Shown here: piece after piece, positions 45,344 through 53,176 of the stretch
Numbering within the stretch: the stretch's first letter is position 1
Layout of the letters: every line of letters begins with the position of its first letter
Assembly (NCBI GenBank): GCA_045592785.1
Contig: JAZNVL010000010.1
Location: 49,905-113,904 of the forward strand
Length of the DNA: 64,000 nucleotides
DNA from: RGIG8244 sp045592785
Lineage (GTDB): Bacteria; Verrucomicrobiota; Lentisphaeria; Victivallales; UBA1829
Reading direction: 5' to 3'
The notes under the pieces: model-generated
Told to the model about the DNA's origin: nothing
Database searches by the model: none
Seen by the model: only the letters and a program-made list of their open reading frames with translations
Made by a program: the position numbers and the translations under genes

Positions 45344-46401
45344 TGGATCCGGCGGAGTCCCTGCTCAACTTTTTCCAATCCCGTTACACGCAGAAAACGG
45401 CGTATCCTGCGCTTGCTGCGCAATGGGAGTTGTGGAGCAGAACAAAGCCGTTACAGGGCGTGAAAGTTCTGGATGGGACTCCTCTCTTTTTCAATACATT
45501 CGGGAAATATACCGGACTCCTCCTTGCCGGAGCAGAGTTGACCGTTGCGTATTCTCCGGAACTGCCTTATGACCCCGAAGCACTGGCTCTGCTTGCATCC
45601 TTCGGTGTGCCTACCGTGAAAAGTCCCGGCAGAGAGAGCGGCACTTATGACGTCGTTCTGGACTGCGCCGGACTGTATCAATGGGTCCCCTCCCGGTTCG
45701 GGTATGCGGAACTCACGCGGTCCGGGATCCACATGTATCAGGGGCGCGACGTCCCGCTTTTTGCCGTGGATTCCGGGCGGATCAAACAGATTGAGACCTG
45801 CCTGGGAACAGGCGAAAGCTGTCTGCGTGCACTCCGTCATCTGGGCTACCGTGAATGGGATCGGGTCCCTGTACTTCAATTCGGATACGGGAAAGTCGGC
45901 AGGGGAATCGCCATGTATCTCCGGGATGCCGGAGCTGATGTCACCGTGGTGGATAAAAAGACCGTCCCCGTCATGCCCGGGATCCGGCGGATCGATATGG
46001 AGGATACCGACGCCGTCCGGAGTGCCATCGACAACACACAATGGATCATCGCTGTCACCGGTGTTCCTGCCGTTCTCGCGCCCTACGTCGAACCGATGCG
46101 GAACAGTCAGGCACTCCTGGTCAACATGGGTGCGCTGGATGAATTCGGGGATGCCATGCCGCCGGAACGGGTTCTTTACGGAAAACAGCCGTTGAACTTC
46201 ATGCTGGATGAACCTACGGAATTACGGTATATCGACGTGACAATGGCATTGGATAACGCCGCCGCTGAATATTTGTATAACGGCGGAACGCCCCGGCAGA
46301 ATGGAGTCATTCTCCCCCCCGAAGAATTGGAAAACATGCTGCTCAAACCGGTGTTTGAAACCAATCTGATCGCAAACGAAATACGAAAGGCTGGTATATG
46401 A
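45343..46401 (+). CDS. divergent adenosylhomocysteinase-like NAD-binding protein
   Basis: A 352-residue protein whose strongest feature is a Rossmann motif FGYGKVGRGIAMYL followed by GADVTVVDKK, the pattern of S-adenosylhomocysteine hydrolases (GYGDVGKG). The upstream block KQIETCLGTGESCLRAL aligns with the SAHH segment KFDNxYGTGQS, but the catalytic Asp-Asn pair appears as Glu-Thr, and the N-terminal LHMT histidine block reads LFFNT. It is also shorter than the usual ~430 residues. It may therefore act on a related thioether such as S-inosylhomocysteine, or be a non-hydrolytic relative. The next gene, a predicted MTA/SAH deaminase with a 4-nt overlap, supports a role in this pathway. Confidence 0.65.
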   Translation: MDPAESLLNFFQSRYTQKTAYPALAAQWELWSRTKPLQGVKVLDGTPLFFNTFGKYTGLLLAGAELTVAYSPELPYDPEALALLASFGVPTVKSPGRESGTYDVVLDCAGLYQWVPSRFGYAELTRSGIHMYQGRDVPLFAVDSGRIKQIETCLGTGESCLRALRHLGYREWDRVPVLQFGYGKVGRGIAMYLRDAGADVTVVDKKTVPVMPGIRRIDMEDTDAVRSAIDNTQWIIAVTGVPAVLAPYVEPMRNSQALLVNMGALDEFGDAMPPERVLYGKQPLNFMLDEPTELRYIDVTMALDNAAAEYLYNGGTPRQNGVILPPEELENMLLKPVFETNLIANEIRKAGI

Positions 46402-47660
46402 TGAATACTCCTCTCCTCCTGAAAAATGTACTGCATAACGGTTCCACTGTCTCCATCCGGATCCGGAACGGGATCTATGAAACCATCGCCCCCCATCTCA
46501 CGCACTGTGACGGCGAAGAAGTATTCGATTGCGGCGGACGTCTGACGATCCTGCCCGCGTTTTACAACACACACACACACGCCGCCATGTCCCTGCTCCG
46601 AGGCTACGCAGATGATTACCCGCTCTTTCAATGGCTGACGGAATATGTCTGGCCCCTGGAACAGCATTTGCAGCCCGATGATGTCTATCAGGGAACACGA
46701 CTGGCGATCCTGGAAATGATCCGGACCGGGACGGTGTTCTTCAATGACATGTACTGGTTTCAGGAAGGTGCGGTCCGTGCCGTGGAGGAAATGGGGATCC
46801 GCGCCATGATCGGGATGCTTCATCTGAAAAATGCCGATGCCGCCGGTGTGCATAACGATTATCTGAAACAGAACCGGAAGAACTTCTCACACCGGGTCCA
46901 GGTCTGTCATGCACCGCACTCCATTTACACGCTTGATACGGAACATCTGCGTCAGATCGCGGAACAGGTGGATGATGACGGGATGCTGATCCATATTCAT
47001 CTGGCGGAAACAAAAAAAGAATTCGAAGATTGTCTCAACGAACACAATATGACCCCGGCACGGTATCTGGATTCCATGGGACTTCTCCGGAAGAATACCC
47101 TGCTCGCACACGCCATTTATCTCAATGATGAGGATATCGAGCTCATCAAAGAACGCGGCTGCGTGCCGGCTCATATTCCCGCTTCCAATATGAAACTGGC
47201 GTCCGGAAGGTTCCCCATGGAACGTTATCTCCGCGCCGGGTGTCCCGTGGCATTGGGAACGGACAGCGCGTGTTCCAACAACAATCTCTCCATGCTCGAA
47301 GAAATGAAGCTCGCCGCGCTTCTGGCAAAACTCGGCACGGAAAACCCGGAATGTTGTCCTGCGCACACCGTTTATGATATGGCGACCGTCAACGGTGCCG
47401 CCGCATTCGGACTCCATGCCGGGGTCATTGCGGAAGGTTATCTGGCAGACGGTATCCTCATCCGGACCGATGTTCCCGCCATGATCCCGACGTATCACCT
47501 TCATTCCAATCTGGTCTATGCCGCCGAACCATCCTGCATCGACAGCGTGATCTGTGACGGAAAATTCCTGATGAAACACGGTGTGATCGAGGGCGAACAG
47601 GAAATCCTCGCCGCCGCCAATGAGTCCGCACAGAAACTGGTCGAGAGAGTCAGAAAATAA
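46398..47660 (+). CDS. amidohydrolase of the MTA/S-adenosylhomocysteine deaminase family
   Basis: A 420-residue metal-dependent amidohydrolase of the cytosine/MTA/SAH deaminase group. The metal ligands appear in NTHTHAAMSLLRGYADD, HIHLAETKKE and LLAHAIYL, and the final aspartate in GTDSACSNNNLSM, which is the family signature. Such enzymes deaminate the adenine part of 5'-methylthioadenosine, SAH or 5'-deoxyadenosine. The start overlaps the stop of the adenosylhomocysteinase-like gene, so a route SAH to S-inosylhomocysteine to inosine plus homocysteine, as known in methanogens, is an inference worth testing. It is followed after 12 nt by a D-aminoacylase-type gene. Confidence 0.85.
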   Translation: MMNTPLLLKNVLHNGSTVSIRIRNGIYETIAPHLTHCDGEEVFDCGGRLTILPAFYNTHTHAAMSLLRGYADDYPLFQWLTEYVWPLEQHLQPDDVYQGTRLAILEMIRTGTVFFNDMYWFQEGAVRAVEEMGIRAMIGMLHLKNADAAGVHNDYLKQNRKNFSHRVQVCHAPHSIYTLDTEHLRQIAEQVDDDGMLIHIHLAETKKEFEDCLNEHNMTPARYLDSMGLLRKNTLLAHAIYLNDEDIELIKERGCVPAHIPASNMKLASGRFPMERYLRAGCPVALGTDSACSNNNLSMLEEMKLAALLAKLGTENPECCPAHTVYDMATVNGAAAFGLHAGVIAEGYLADGILIRTDVPAMIPTYHLHSNLVYAAEPSCIDSVICDGKFLMKHGVIEGEQEILAAANESAQKLVERVRK

Positions 47661-47672
47661 GGCGGAAACTCC

Positions 47673-49163
47673 ATGGAATATCTGATCCGTAATGCAGAGA
47701 TCTTTAACGGGACAGGAACTTCTCCCTTTCATGCCGATGTATGTCTGAAAGACGGCGTGATCGCCTGTATCGGCAGCGCAACCCCCAACGGATGCCGCGT
47801 TATCGACGGAGCCGGATATGCCCTTGCCCCCGGATTCATTGATGCCCACGGTCATTCCGAACTGGATATCCTCGATATACCCGGCGGTGACAACAAGATC
47901 GCGCAGGGATTCACCTCCGAAATCGCAGGAAACTGCGGTTTCACGGAATTTATGGAAAAAGGACTTTCTTTCGCGCAATACCGGGAACGGTTCCGGGAAA
48001 AAGCCCCTGCTCTCAATCTGGCAGTTCTCGCCGGACATAATTCCCTGCGCACCATCGTCATAGGCAATGACGACCGCAAAGCCTCCGACACCGAACCCAT
48101 GGAAATGCGCCGTCTTCTCCGGGATGCCATCCGGCAGGGTGCAAAAGGCTTCTCCGCAGGGATGTGGTACGTCCCGGGGATTTACGCCGATACAGACGAA
48201 GTCGCATTCCTCGCGGAAGAACTCAAAGGGACACGTCTCCCGTTCACCATCCATCTGCGGAGCGAAGGCGACACGCTGCTGGAATCCCTCCGGGAAGCGT
48301 GCGCCATTGCCCGCGCCGGAAACGGGATCCTGCAAATCAGTCATTTCAAGACCTGGTATCCACGGAACTGGCATAAACTTGCCGACGCGCTCCAACTCAT
48401 CGAGCAGGAAAAACAAAACGGTTTGCAGATCCATCTTGACCGCTATCCGTACCTTTATTCCGGGACCGGACTCCGTATGGCTCTCCCCGCGGAACTCTCC
48501 CGCATCCCCAAGGAAACACTCCACAAACAACTGAAAGAGGATCCGGAATTCTTCCGTCATGCCCTCGCCCTCACGGAAGCCGCAGGCCCCGCCGATTGCC
48601 CCTGGGAACAGATCCTGCTGCTGGATTCCGGAACCCCGGAACACGCCCCGTATTTCGGCAGAACGATGTCCGATATCGCAGCAGAACGCGGCTTATCCTC
48701 TCCTGCGGAAGCATGTCTCAAGCTCCTCGCCGAAGAAGAAAACCCCCTCGGTGGATTCGGGTTGATGTCGGAACAGAACCTGAACACCATCCTCGCCAGA
48801 AAAGATGTCATGCCCGGGACCGATGGCGGGATCCAGGACTTCAACAAACAGAACGGACACCCCAGAAAGTTCGGGACCGCTCCCCGTTTCTTCCAGTTGG
48901 CATCCCGTTATGCCCCCGTGGAAACCGTCATTCAGCGTATGACAGCTCTCCCCGCCACGGTCTTCCAACTTGAGCGACGCGGGATCATTGCTCCCGGGTA
49001 TCACGCGGACCTGGTGCTGTTCCATAAAAATGAGTTCAATGCAAACGAGGATTACGCTCACCCTGCCACCCCTGCCCCCGGTCTCCGTTTTGTATTCGTC
49101 AACGGCGAACCGGTACTTGATGAGGGAAAACGGACCGACAAGCGTCCCGGCGTACTGCTTTGA
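47673..49163 (+). CDS. amidohydrolase, N-acyl-D-amino-acid deacylase (D-aminoacylase) family
   Basis: A 496-residue member of the amidohydrolase superfamily, D-aminoacylase type. Evidence: the HxH metal pair in GFIDAHGHSELD, the cysteine ligand region EIAGNCGFTEF, SAGMWYVPGIYADTDEV, HLRSEGD, and GTDGGIQDF near the end, plus the small beta domain formed by both termini. Substrates of the family include N-acyl-D-amino acids and N-acyl-D-glutamate, but many relatives are dihydropyrimidinases or unknown. It ends the cysS operon. No strong ribosome site is seen; coupling with the upstream gene is likely. Confidence 0.82.
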   Translation: MEYLIRNAEIFNGTGTSPFHADVCLKDGVIACIGSATPNGCRVIDGAGYALAPGFIDAHGHSELDILDIPGGDNKIAQGFTSEIAGNCGFTEFMEKGLSFAQYRERFREKAPALNLAVLAGHNSLRTIVIGNDDRKASDTEPMEMRRLLRDAIRQGAKGFSAGMWYVPGIYADTDEVAFLAEELKGTRLPFTIHLRSEGDTLLESLREACAIARAGNGILQISHFKTWYPRNWHKLADALQLIEQEKQNGLQIHLDRYPYLYSGTGLRMALPAELSRIPKETLHKQLKEDPEFFRHALALTEAAGPADCPWEQILLLDSGTPEHAPYFGRTMSDIAAERGLSSPAEACLKLLAEEENPLGGFGLMSEQNLNTILARKDVMPGTDGGIQDFNKQNGHPRKFGTAPRFFQLASRYAPVETVIQRMTALPATVFQLERRGIIAPGYHADLVLFHKNEFNANEDYAHPATPAPGLRFVFVNGEPVLDEGKRTDKRPGVLL

Positions 49164-49200
49164 GCGAAATATTTTTCAGAAAAAATTCCGAAAGAATACT

Positions 49201-49228
49201 TGAAAAAATATTTTTTCGTGCTATTTTG
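49201..49228 (+). promoter_or_regulatory. promoter of the repeat-protein gene
   Basis: TTGAAA (49201-49206), 16-bp spacer ending in GTGC, TATTTT (49223-49228). Confidence 0.55.
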
Positions 49229-49276
49229 GTAATATTGGCAGATTTGGCAGTTTTTTATCAAGGAAAGGAGAATAAT

Positions 49277-50605
49277 ATGAAACACTGGTTCACACTCATC
49301 GGTCTGACGCTTTCTGCAATGCTTTGTGGTGCAGAAAATATCCTGCAGACACCCGTCCCGGTACCGGAAACCTTGATCCGGGAATCCCTGGCATCGTTGG
49401 AACGCGCCGGTGAATTTCTGGAAAAGAAACAGACGGCAGATGGTGAATGGGGCGGCGATCCCGCCATCACGGCATTGTGTGCGATGGCACTTCTGGAATC
49501 GGGTGATGCCATCCCCGCCGCAAAGAAAAACAAAATGATCGCGAAAGCACGTCAGCACATCCTGAAGTTTGTGCAAAAAGACGGCTCCATTTACCCTGCA
49601 GACCGCCGGAGAGCGTACCCGGTTTACAGTACGGCGATCATCCTCACGTTCCTTGCCGATCTGCGGAACAAGGAAGACGAGACCATCATGCGCAATGCAC
49701 GCAAATACCTCATCGGACTCCAGATCGATGAAGATAACAAGGATGTCCCGGTGGATAAGGACGATCCCCGTTACGGCGGGTTTGGCTACGGTCCGGGGAA
49801 ACAGGGTGCATCGCATGTTGACCTTTCCAATTCCCAGTGGGTCGCGGAAGCCCTGTATGCCTCGGAATATCTGGTGAAAGAAAGCAATGGCGGCACAGCA
49901 GAAGAAGCAAAAGAAGCTGATCTTGCCTGGGATAAACTGGCGGTCTTCATCACCAAGATGCAGCACCTCCCCGATACCAACGACTCCAAATGGGTCGTCT
50001 CCGATCCAAACGATCCCAGTTACGGCGGATTCATTTATGCCCAGCCCAAGACCGGAAAAGAAATGCGGGGCGGTCCCGGTGGTCCCGGCGGCAAAGGTCG
50101 CGGCGGCAAGGGCGGACCTGCCTCCTACGGACGGAATGGTTCCGATATCGGACCCGGACAGAAAGGGAATCCGGTGGATGTCCGCACGGGTCAGGGCGAA
50201 AGCCTGCGTTCTTATGGCAGCATGACCTACGCCGGACTCAAAAGCATGATCTATGCGAAGGTGAAGAAGGATGACCCCCGCGTGGTCGCGGCTCTCTCCT
50301 GGGCGGCAAAACATTATACGCTGGATGAAAACCCGGGGCGTGGCACTTCCGGACATTATTACTATTTGCAGACCTTTGCGAAAGCACACAGTGCACTGGG
50401 CGCAGACAGTGTGAAAACCCCGGATGGTGTCATTCACAACTGGCGGCTGGATGTGATCCGTAAACTTATCACCGTTCAAAAAGGAGACGGCTCCTGGGTC
50501 AATACCGACGGACGGTATCAGGAATCCATGCCGGAACTGGTGACAGCCTACTCCATGCTGACCATGGAACTTGCTCTGGGCAAAGAACGTTTTGCCGGAA
50601 AATAA
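49277..50605 (+). CDS. exported prenyltransferase/squalene-cyclase-fold repeat protein
   Basis: A 442-residue protein with a short signal peptide (MKHWFTLIGLTLSAMLCGA). The mature part has alpha-alpha repeats with WGGDPAITALCAMALLE, YGGFGYGPGKQGASHVDLSN and GSWVNTDGRYQ, the pattern of terpene-cyclase/prenyltransferase repeats common in secreted PVC-group proteins. The middle holds a glycine-rich stretch (GGPGGPGGKGRGGKGG near residue 275), probably a flexible or exposed loop. The catalytic residues of squalene cyclase are not evident, so the fold is probably a scaffold or has another role. AAAGGAG precedes the ATG; it has its own promoter and terminator. Confidence 0.75.
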   Translation: MKHWFTLIGLTLSAMLCGAENILQTPVPVPETLIRESLASLERAGEFLEKKQTADGEWGGDPAITALCAMALLESGDAIPAAKKNKMIAKARQHILKFVQKDGSIYPADRRRAYPVYSTAIILTFLADLRNKEDETIMRNARKYLIGLQIDEDNKDVPVDKDDPRYGGFGYGPGKQGASHVDLSNSQWVAEALYASEYLVKESNGGTAEEAKEADLAWDKLAVFITKMQHLPDTNDSKWVVSDPNDPSYGGFIYAQPKTGKEMRGGPGGPGGKGRGGKGGPASYGRNGSDIGPGQKGNPVDVRTGQGESLRSYGSMTYAGLKSMIYAKVKKDDPRVVAALSWAAKHYTLDENPGRGTSGHYYYLQTFAKAHSALGADSVKTPDGVIHNWRLDVIRKLITVQKGDGSWVNTDGRYQESMPELVTAYSMLTMELALGKERFAGK

Positions 50606-50617
50606 ACAACCGTTTGG

Positions 50618-50654
50618 AACGGGTGACAGCATGATACGCTGTCAGCCGTTTTTT
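50618..50654 (+). terminator. intrinsic terminator after the repeat protein
   Basis: A stem of about 13 bp with one bulge (50618-50630 with 50638-50650), a 7-nt loop and six T residues. Confidence 0.9.
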
Positions 50655-50685
50655 GTTTTATTATTTAAGCTTTTTATATTCATAG

Positions 50686-50725
50686 TCTTATAACAGATTG
50701 CAAAAATAGTTGATTCGTTATAAGA
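50686..50725. repeat. 9-bp perfect inverted repeat upstream of the small-protein gene
   Basis: TCTTATAAC (50686-50694) and GTTATAAGA (50717-50725) are perfect inverted copies whose centres are 31 bp apart, i.e. about three helical turns, with no T-run. The rest of the 270-bp gap is AT-rich; besides this pair it has only the terminator and the promoter listed separately. Confidence 0.55.
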
Positions 50726-50777
50726 GGTTACATTTCAGTATATTATAAAAAAAGAAGAAAAACTTTAAAAAACGGGA

Positions 50778-50805
50778 TTGCATTATCCGGAAAGCGTGCT
50801 ATATT
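50778..50805 (+). promoter_or_regulatory. promoter of the small protein-rsmI operon
   Basis: TTGCAT (50778-50783), 16-bp spacer ending in GTGC, TATATT (50800-50805). The GTGCTATATTATAGG core is identical to that of the rpsT promoter. Confidence 0.75.
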
Positions 50806-50875
50806 ATAGGAAAGTACTAAAAATGCAACAAGTACTGCGAACATATCAACAAGTCAAACAGGAAAGGAGTAAAAC

Positions 50876-51088
50876 ATGGCCACGATTGCTGAAATGAACC
50901 TGGCGAGATTAGCAAAAACACCTTTGATCAAAGAGTTTGTTGCAAATCATAAGGGCGAGTGGAACCACCGTGACTGGTTGGAATTTTGCGCTTTTCTGGA
51001 AGATAAGGGTTTCACGCCCATTGACTTGGATCAGGTCGGACTGCTTTTGGAAAAAGAAAAAGCAGTGTACTTCCAACTGCCCGGATAA
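50876..51088 (+). CDS. small protein of unknown function
   Basis: A 70-residue mixed-charge soluble protein, MATIAEMNLARLAKTPLIKE at the start, with a predicted helix (about 1-20), a tryptophan pair in EWNHRDWLEF, and a helix-rich end LLLEKEKAVYF. It has no signal peptide or membrane helix. AAAGGAG and a strong promoter suggest good expression. It is followed after 6 nt by rsmI, which lacks its own ribosome site, so it may couple translation of that gene. I do not recognise the family. Confidence 0.75.
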   Translation: MATIAEMNLARLAKTPLIKEFVANHKGEWNHRDWLEFCAFLEDKGFTPIDLDQVGLLLEKEKAVYFQLPG

Positions 51089-51094
51089 TCCCAC

Positions 51095-51829
51095 ATGGCA
51101 CAAGAAATACAGGAAGACTCCGGCGGTTGGCTTGCGATCGTAGCCACACCCATCGGAAATCTGGAAGACATCACACTGCGTGCACTCCGCACTTTGCAGG
51201 AAGCCGACACCATCTGCGCAGAAGACACTCGCCGCACCCGTATTTTGCTTGATAAGTATGACATCCGCAAGAAGTTGGAGTCATATCACATCTTCAATGA
51301 ACACGGCAGGACCCCGGACTTGATCGACCGGATCCGGAAAGGGGAAAAACTGGTTCTGGTCAGTGATGCCGGGACCCCGTGCATTGCAGACCCGGGTTTT
51401 TATCTCATCCGTGCGGCAGCGGAAGCCGGGATCGAACCCCGGATCATTCCCGGCGTATCTGCTTTGACATTCGCGATTTCCGGCTCGGCACTGCCTTCGG
51501 ACCGATTTGCATTTTACGGTTTCCTCCCGGTAAAAAGCGGACGGCGCGGTGCAGCACTGGCGCGGATCGCGGCAGAAGACAAAACCTGTGTCATATTCGA
51601 GTCACCTTTCCGCCTGGAGAAATTGATCCGGGAGATCGCAGAAGTCATTGGCAGTGAAACCCGTATAGCGATCGTAAGAGAAGCGACAAAAGTCCACGAA
51701 CAGATCCTCCGGGGCACAGCGGCGGAACTCCTTGCGAAGACAGCCGGAACCAAATGGAAAGGGGAATGTGTGGTCGTGCTTCATCCCTCACACGATGATG
51801 AATCCGCAGATGCGGAGGACGAACAATGA
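51095..51829 (+). CDS. rsmI: 16S rRNA (cytidine-1402 2'-O) methyltransferase
   Basis: A 244-residue tetrapyrrole-methylase-fold enzyme. Family motifs: VATPIGNLEDITLRAL at the N-terminus, AEDTRRTRILL, SYHIFNEH, VSDAGTPCIADPGF, and IPGVSALTFAISGSALPSDRFAFYGFLP. These are diagnostic for RsmI, which modifies the ribosome decoding centre with RsmH. The length is slightly below the ~280 of many homologues because the C-terminal tail is short. The stop overlaps the start of the next gene by 4 nt. Confidence 0.96.
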   Translation: MAQEIQEDSGGWLAIVATPIGNLEDITLRALRTLQEADTICAEDTRRTRILLDKYDIRKKLESYHIFNEHGRTPDLIDRIRKGEKLVLVSDAGTPCIADPGFYLIRAAAEAGIEPRIIPGVSALTFAISGSALPSDRFAFYGFLPVKSGRRGAALARIAAEDKTCVIFESPFRLEKLIREIAEVIGSETRIAIVREATKVHEQILRGTAAELLAKTAGTKWKGECVVVLHPSHDDESADAEDEQ

Positions 51830-52374
51830 ACATACCGTGTCCGGATTGCGGACAGGAACTTTCTGAAACAACAGAACGCTGTCCCCGGTGCGGGTGTCAT
51901 GCAGCAGGGAAACGGTTGGAACTTGCCCGTCAGGCGGAAACAAATACAATCCGTTTTAAGCGTTTTATCTCCATTGTGTTAAAAGGGAAATACTCCCCCT
52001 TTTACTATTTCTTTTCCATAGGTGGAGACCTGACCCGGCATCAGTTTATGCTTGCACGGATCTATCTGGTGGCAGTGTATTATCTGCTTTCCTTGCCCGT
52101 CCGGGAGAAACTTATCACTATCCCGTTGGAGCCGAAGAGGTTTTTTCTTGGATTACTCGTAGTGATATTACTTCTGGATCTGCCTGTTCTCTGGAAGCGG
52201 ATCCGGACTGTTGACTGGTATCTGCTGCCATCTTTCGGCATGTTTATTTCATTGGAAATCATTGCGTTTCTGGATATTACTCTGATCTCACTTGTTTCCG
52301 GACTGCTCTGGCTGATCCTGAATGCCGTGCTTCTCGCCATACCGGAACACATTGAAACGTCAAATCGTTCATAA
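51826..52374 (+). CDS. zinc-ribbon membrane protein
   Basis: A 182-residue protein. The N-terminus is a zinc ribbon (CPDCGQELSETTERCPRCGCHA) with two CxxC knuckles. The rest has about three to four hydrophobic segments (IYLVAVYYLLSL, FLGLLVVILLLDLPVL, FISLEIIAFLDITLISLVSGL) and the motif GGDLTRHQFMLAR, which recalls DUF805-like membrane proteins. The function is unknown. It overlaps rsmI by 4 nt and converges with the AraC gene 19 nt away; I see no terminator between. Confidence 0.65.
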   Translation: MNIPCPDCGQELSETTERCPRCGCHAAGKRLELARQAETNTIRFKRFISIVLKGKYSPFYYFFSIGGDLTRHQFMLARIYLVAVYYLLSLPVREKLITIPLEPKRFFLGLLVVILLLDLPVLWKRIRTVDWYLLPSFGMFISLEIIAFLDITLISLVSGLLWLILNAVLLAIPEHIETSNRS

Positions 52375-52393
52375 TTAATTGTTATAAAACAAA

Positions 52394-53176
52394 TTACGAA
52401 CGACGATATGCGCCGGGTGACATTCCGTAAAGCTGTTTAAACCGACGGGAAAAATGGAACCGGTCTTTCACACCTACGATCTCGCACACTTCGTCAATAT
52501 CGTGGAGTCCGTCTTTCAGAAGACGGGCGGCGGCGGTATACCGTATACTGAGGAGATATTGATGGGGCGTGACCCCGGTAACTTCTTTGAATCGGATAAG
52601 GAACGCATTGGGAGACATTCCAGCTTCCTTTGCCATATTTTCGAGGGTGAAATCCCCTGCCGGGGCATTGCTCATGTGATTGCGTACTCTTGCGATACGT
52701 TCATCGAAATCCGGTTCGCACAACATTTCGGGACTGAGACTTTCCAGCACGCCGGCAGCCAGCTGGAACGCCTGCAATGTCAAACGCCATGGGACACTTT
52801 TATCGGGAGATTTCAAGAGATCATCGATTTTGCGGAAGGCTTCGGCAAAAGGTGGAGTCAGTTCCAACTCATTGCAGAGGAAGTCGCTGCGACCGGTAAG
52901 CCGATCCATTTCAAAATGAATATAAATCTGCCTGGGATTACCGTCCACCCAGGTACGCAGTTCACATTGCGGGGAGATGAGATATATCTTATCCGGTTTC
53001 ATCTCGAACTTTTTTCCATTCAAATACACGCCTGCACCGCCTGCATCATTATGATACAACCGCCACTGGTGTCCGGAAAGAAGCATATTCTTCCAGGCAT
53101 TACGCAAACTTGCACATTCGATGAGCAGGATCTTCATGGATGGCCATTGCAGGCTGCCGTCATAGATCTTCGGCAT
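52394..53176 (-). CDS. AraC-family transcriptional regulator
   Basis: A 260-residue regulator. The N-terminal ~130 residues look like the cupin-type AraC sensing domain (KPDKIYLISPQCELRTWV). The C-terminal ~100 residues form the double helix-turn-helix: FTLENMAKEAGMSPNAFLIRF, then VTGVTPHQYLLSIRYTAAARLL and the signature FSRRFKQLYGMSPGAYRRS. It probably responds to a small molecule such as a sugar. AAGGAG sits 8 nt ahead of the ATG, which lies inside the last 17 bp of the kinase gene, so the two are coupled. Confidence 0.9.
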   Translation of the reverse strand: MPKIYDGSLQWPSMKILLIECASLRNAWKNMLLSGHQWRLYHNDAGGAGVYLNGKKFEMKPDKIYLISPQCELRTWVDGNPRQIYIHFEMDRLTGRSDFLCNELELTPPFAEAFRKIDDLLKSPDKSVPWRLTLQAFQLAAGVLESLSPEMLCEPDFDERIARVRNHMSNAPAGDFTLENMAKEAGMSPNAFLIRFKEVTGVTPHQYLLSIRYTAAARLLKDGLHDIDEVCEIVGVKDRFHFSRRFKQLYGMSPGAYRRS

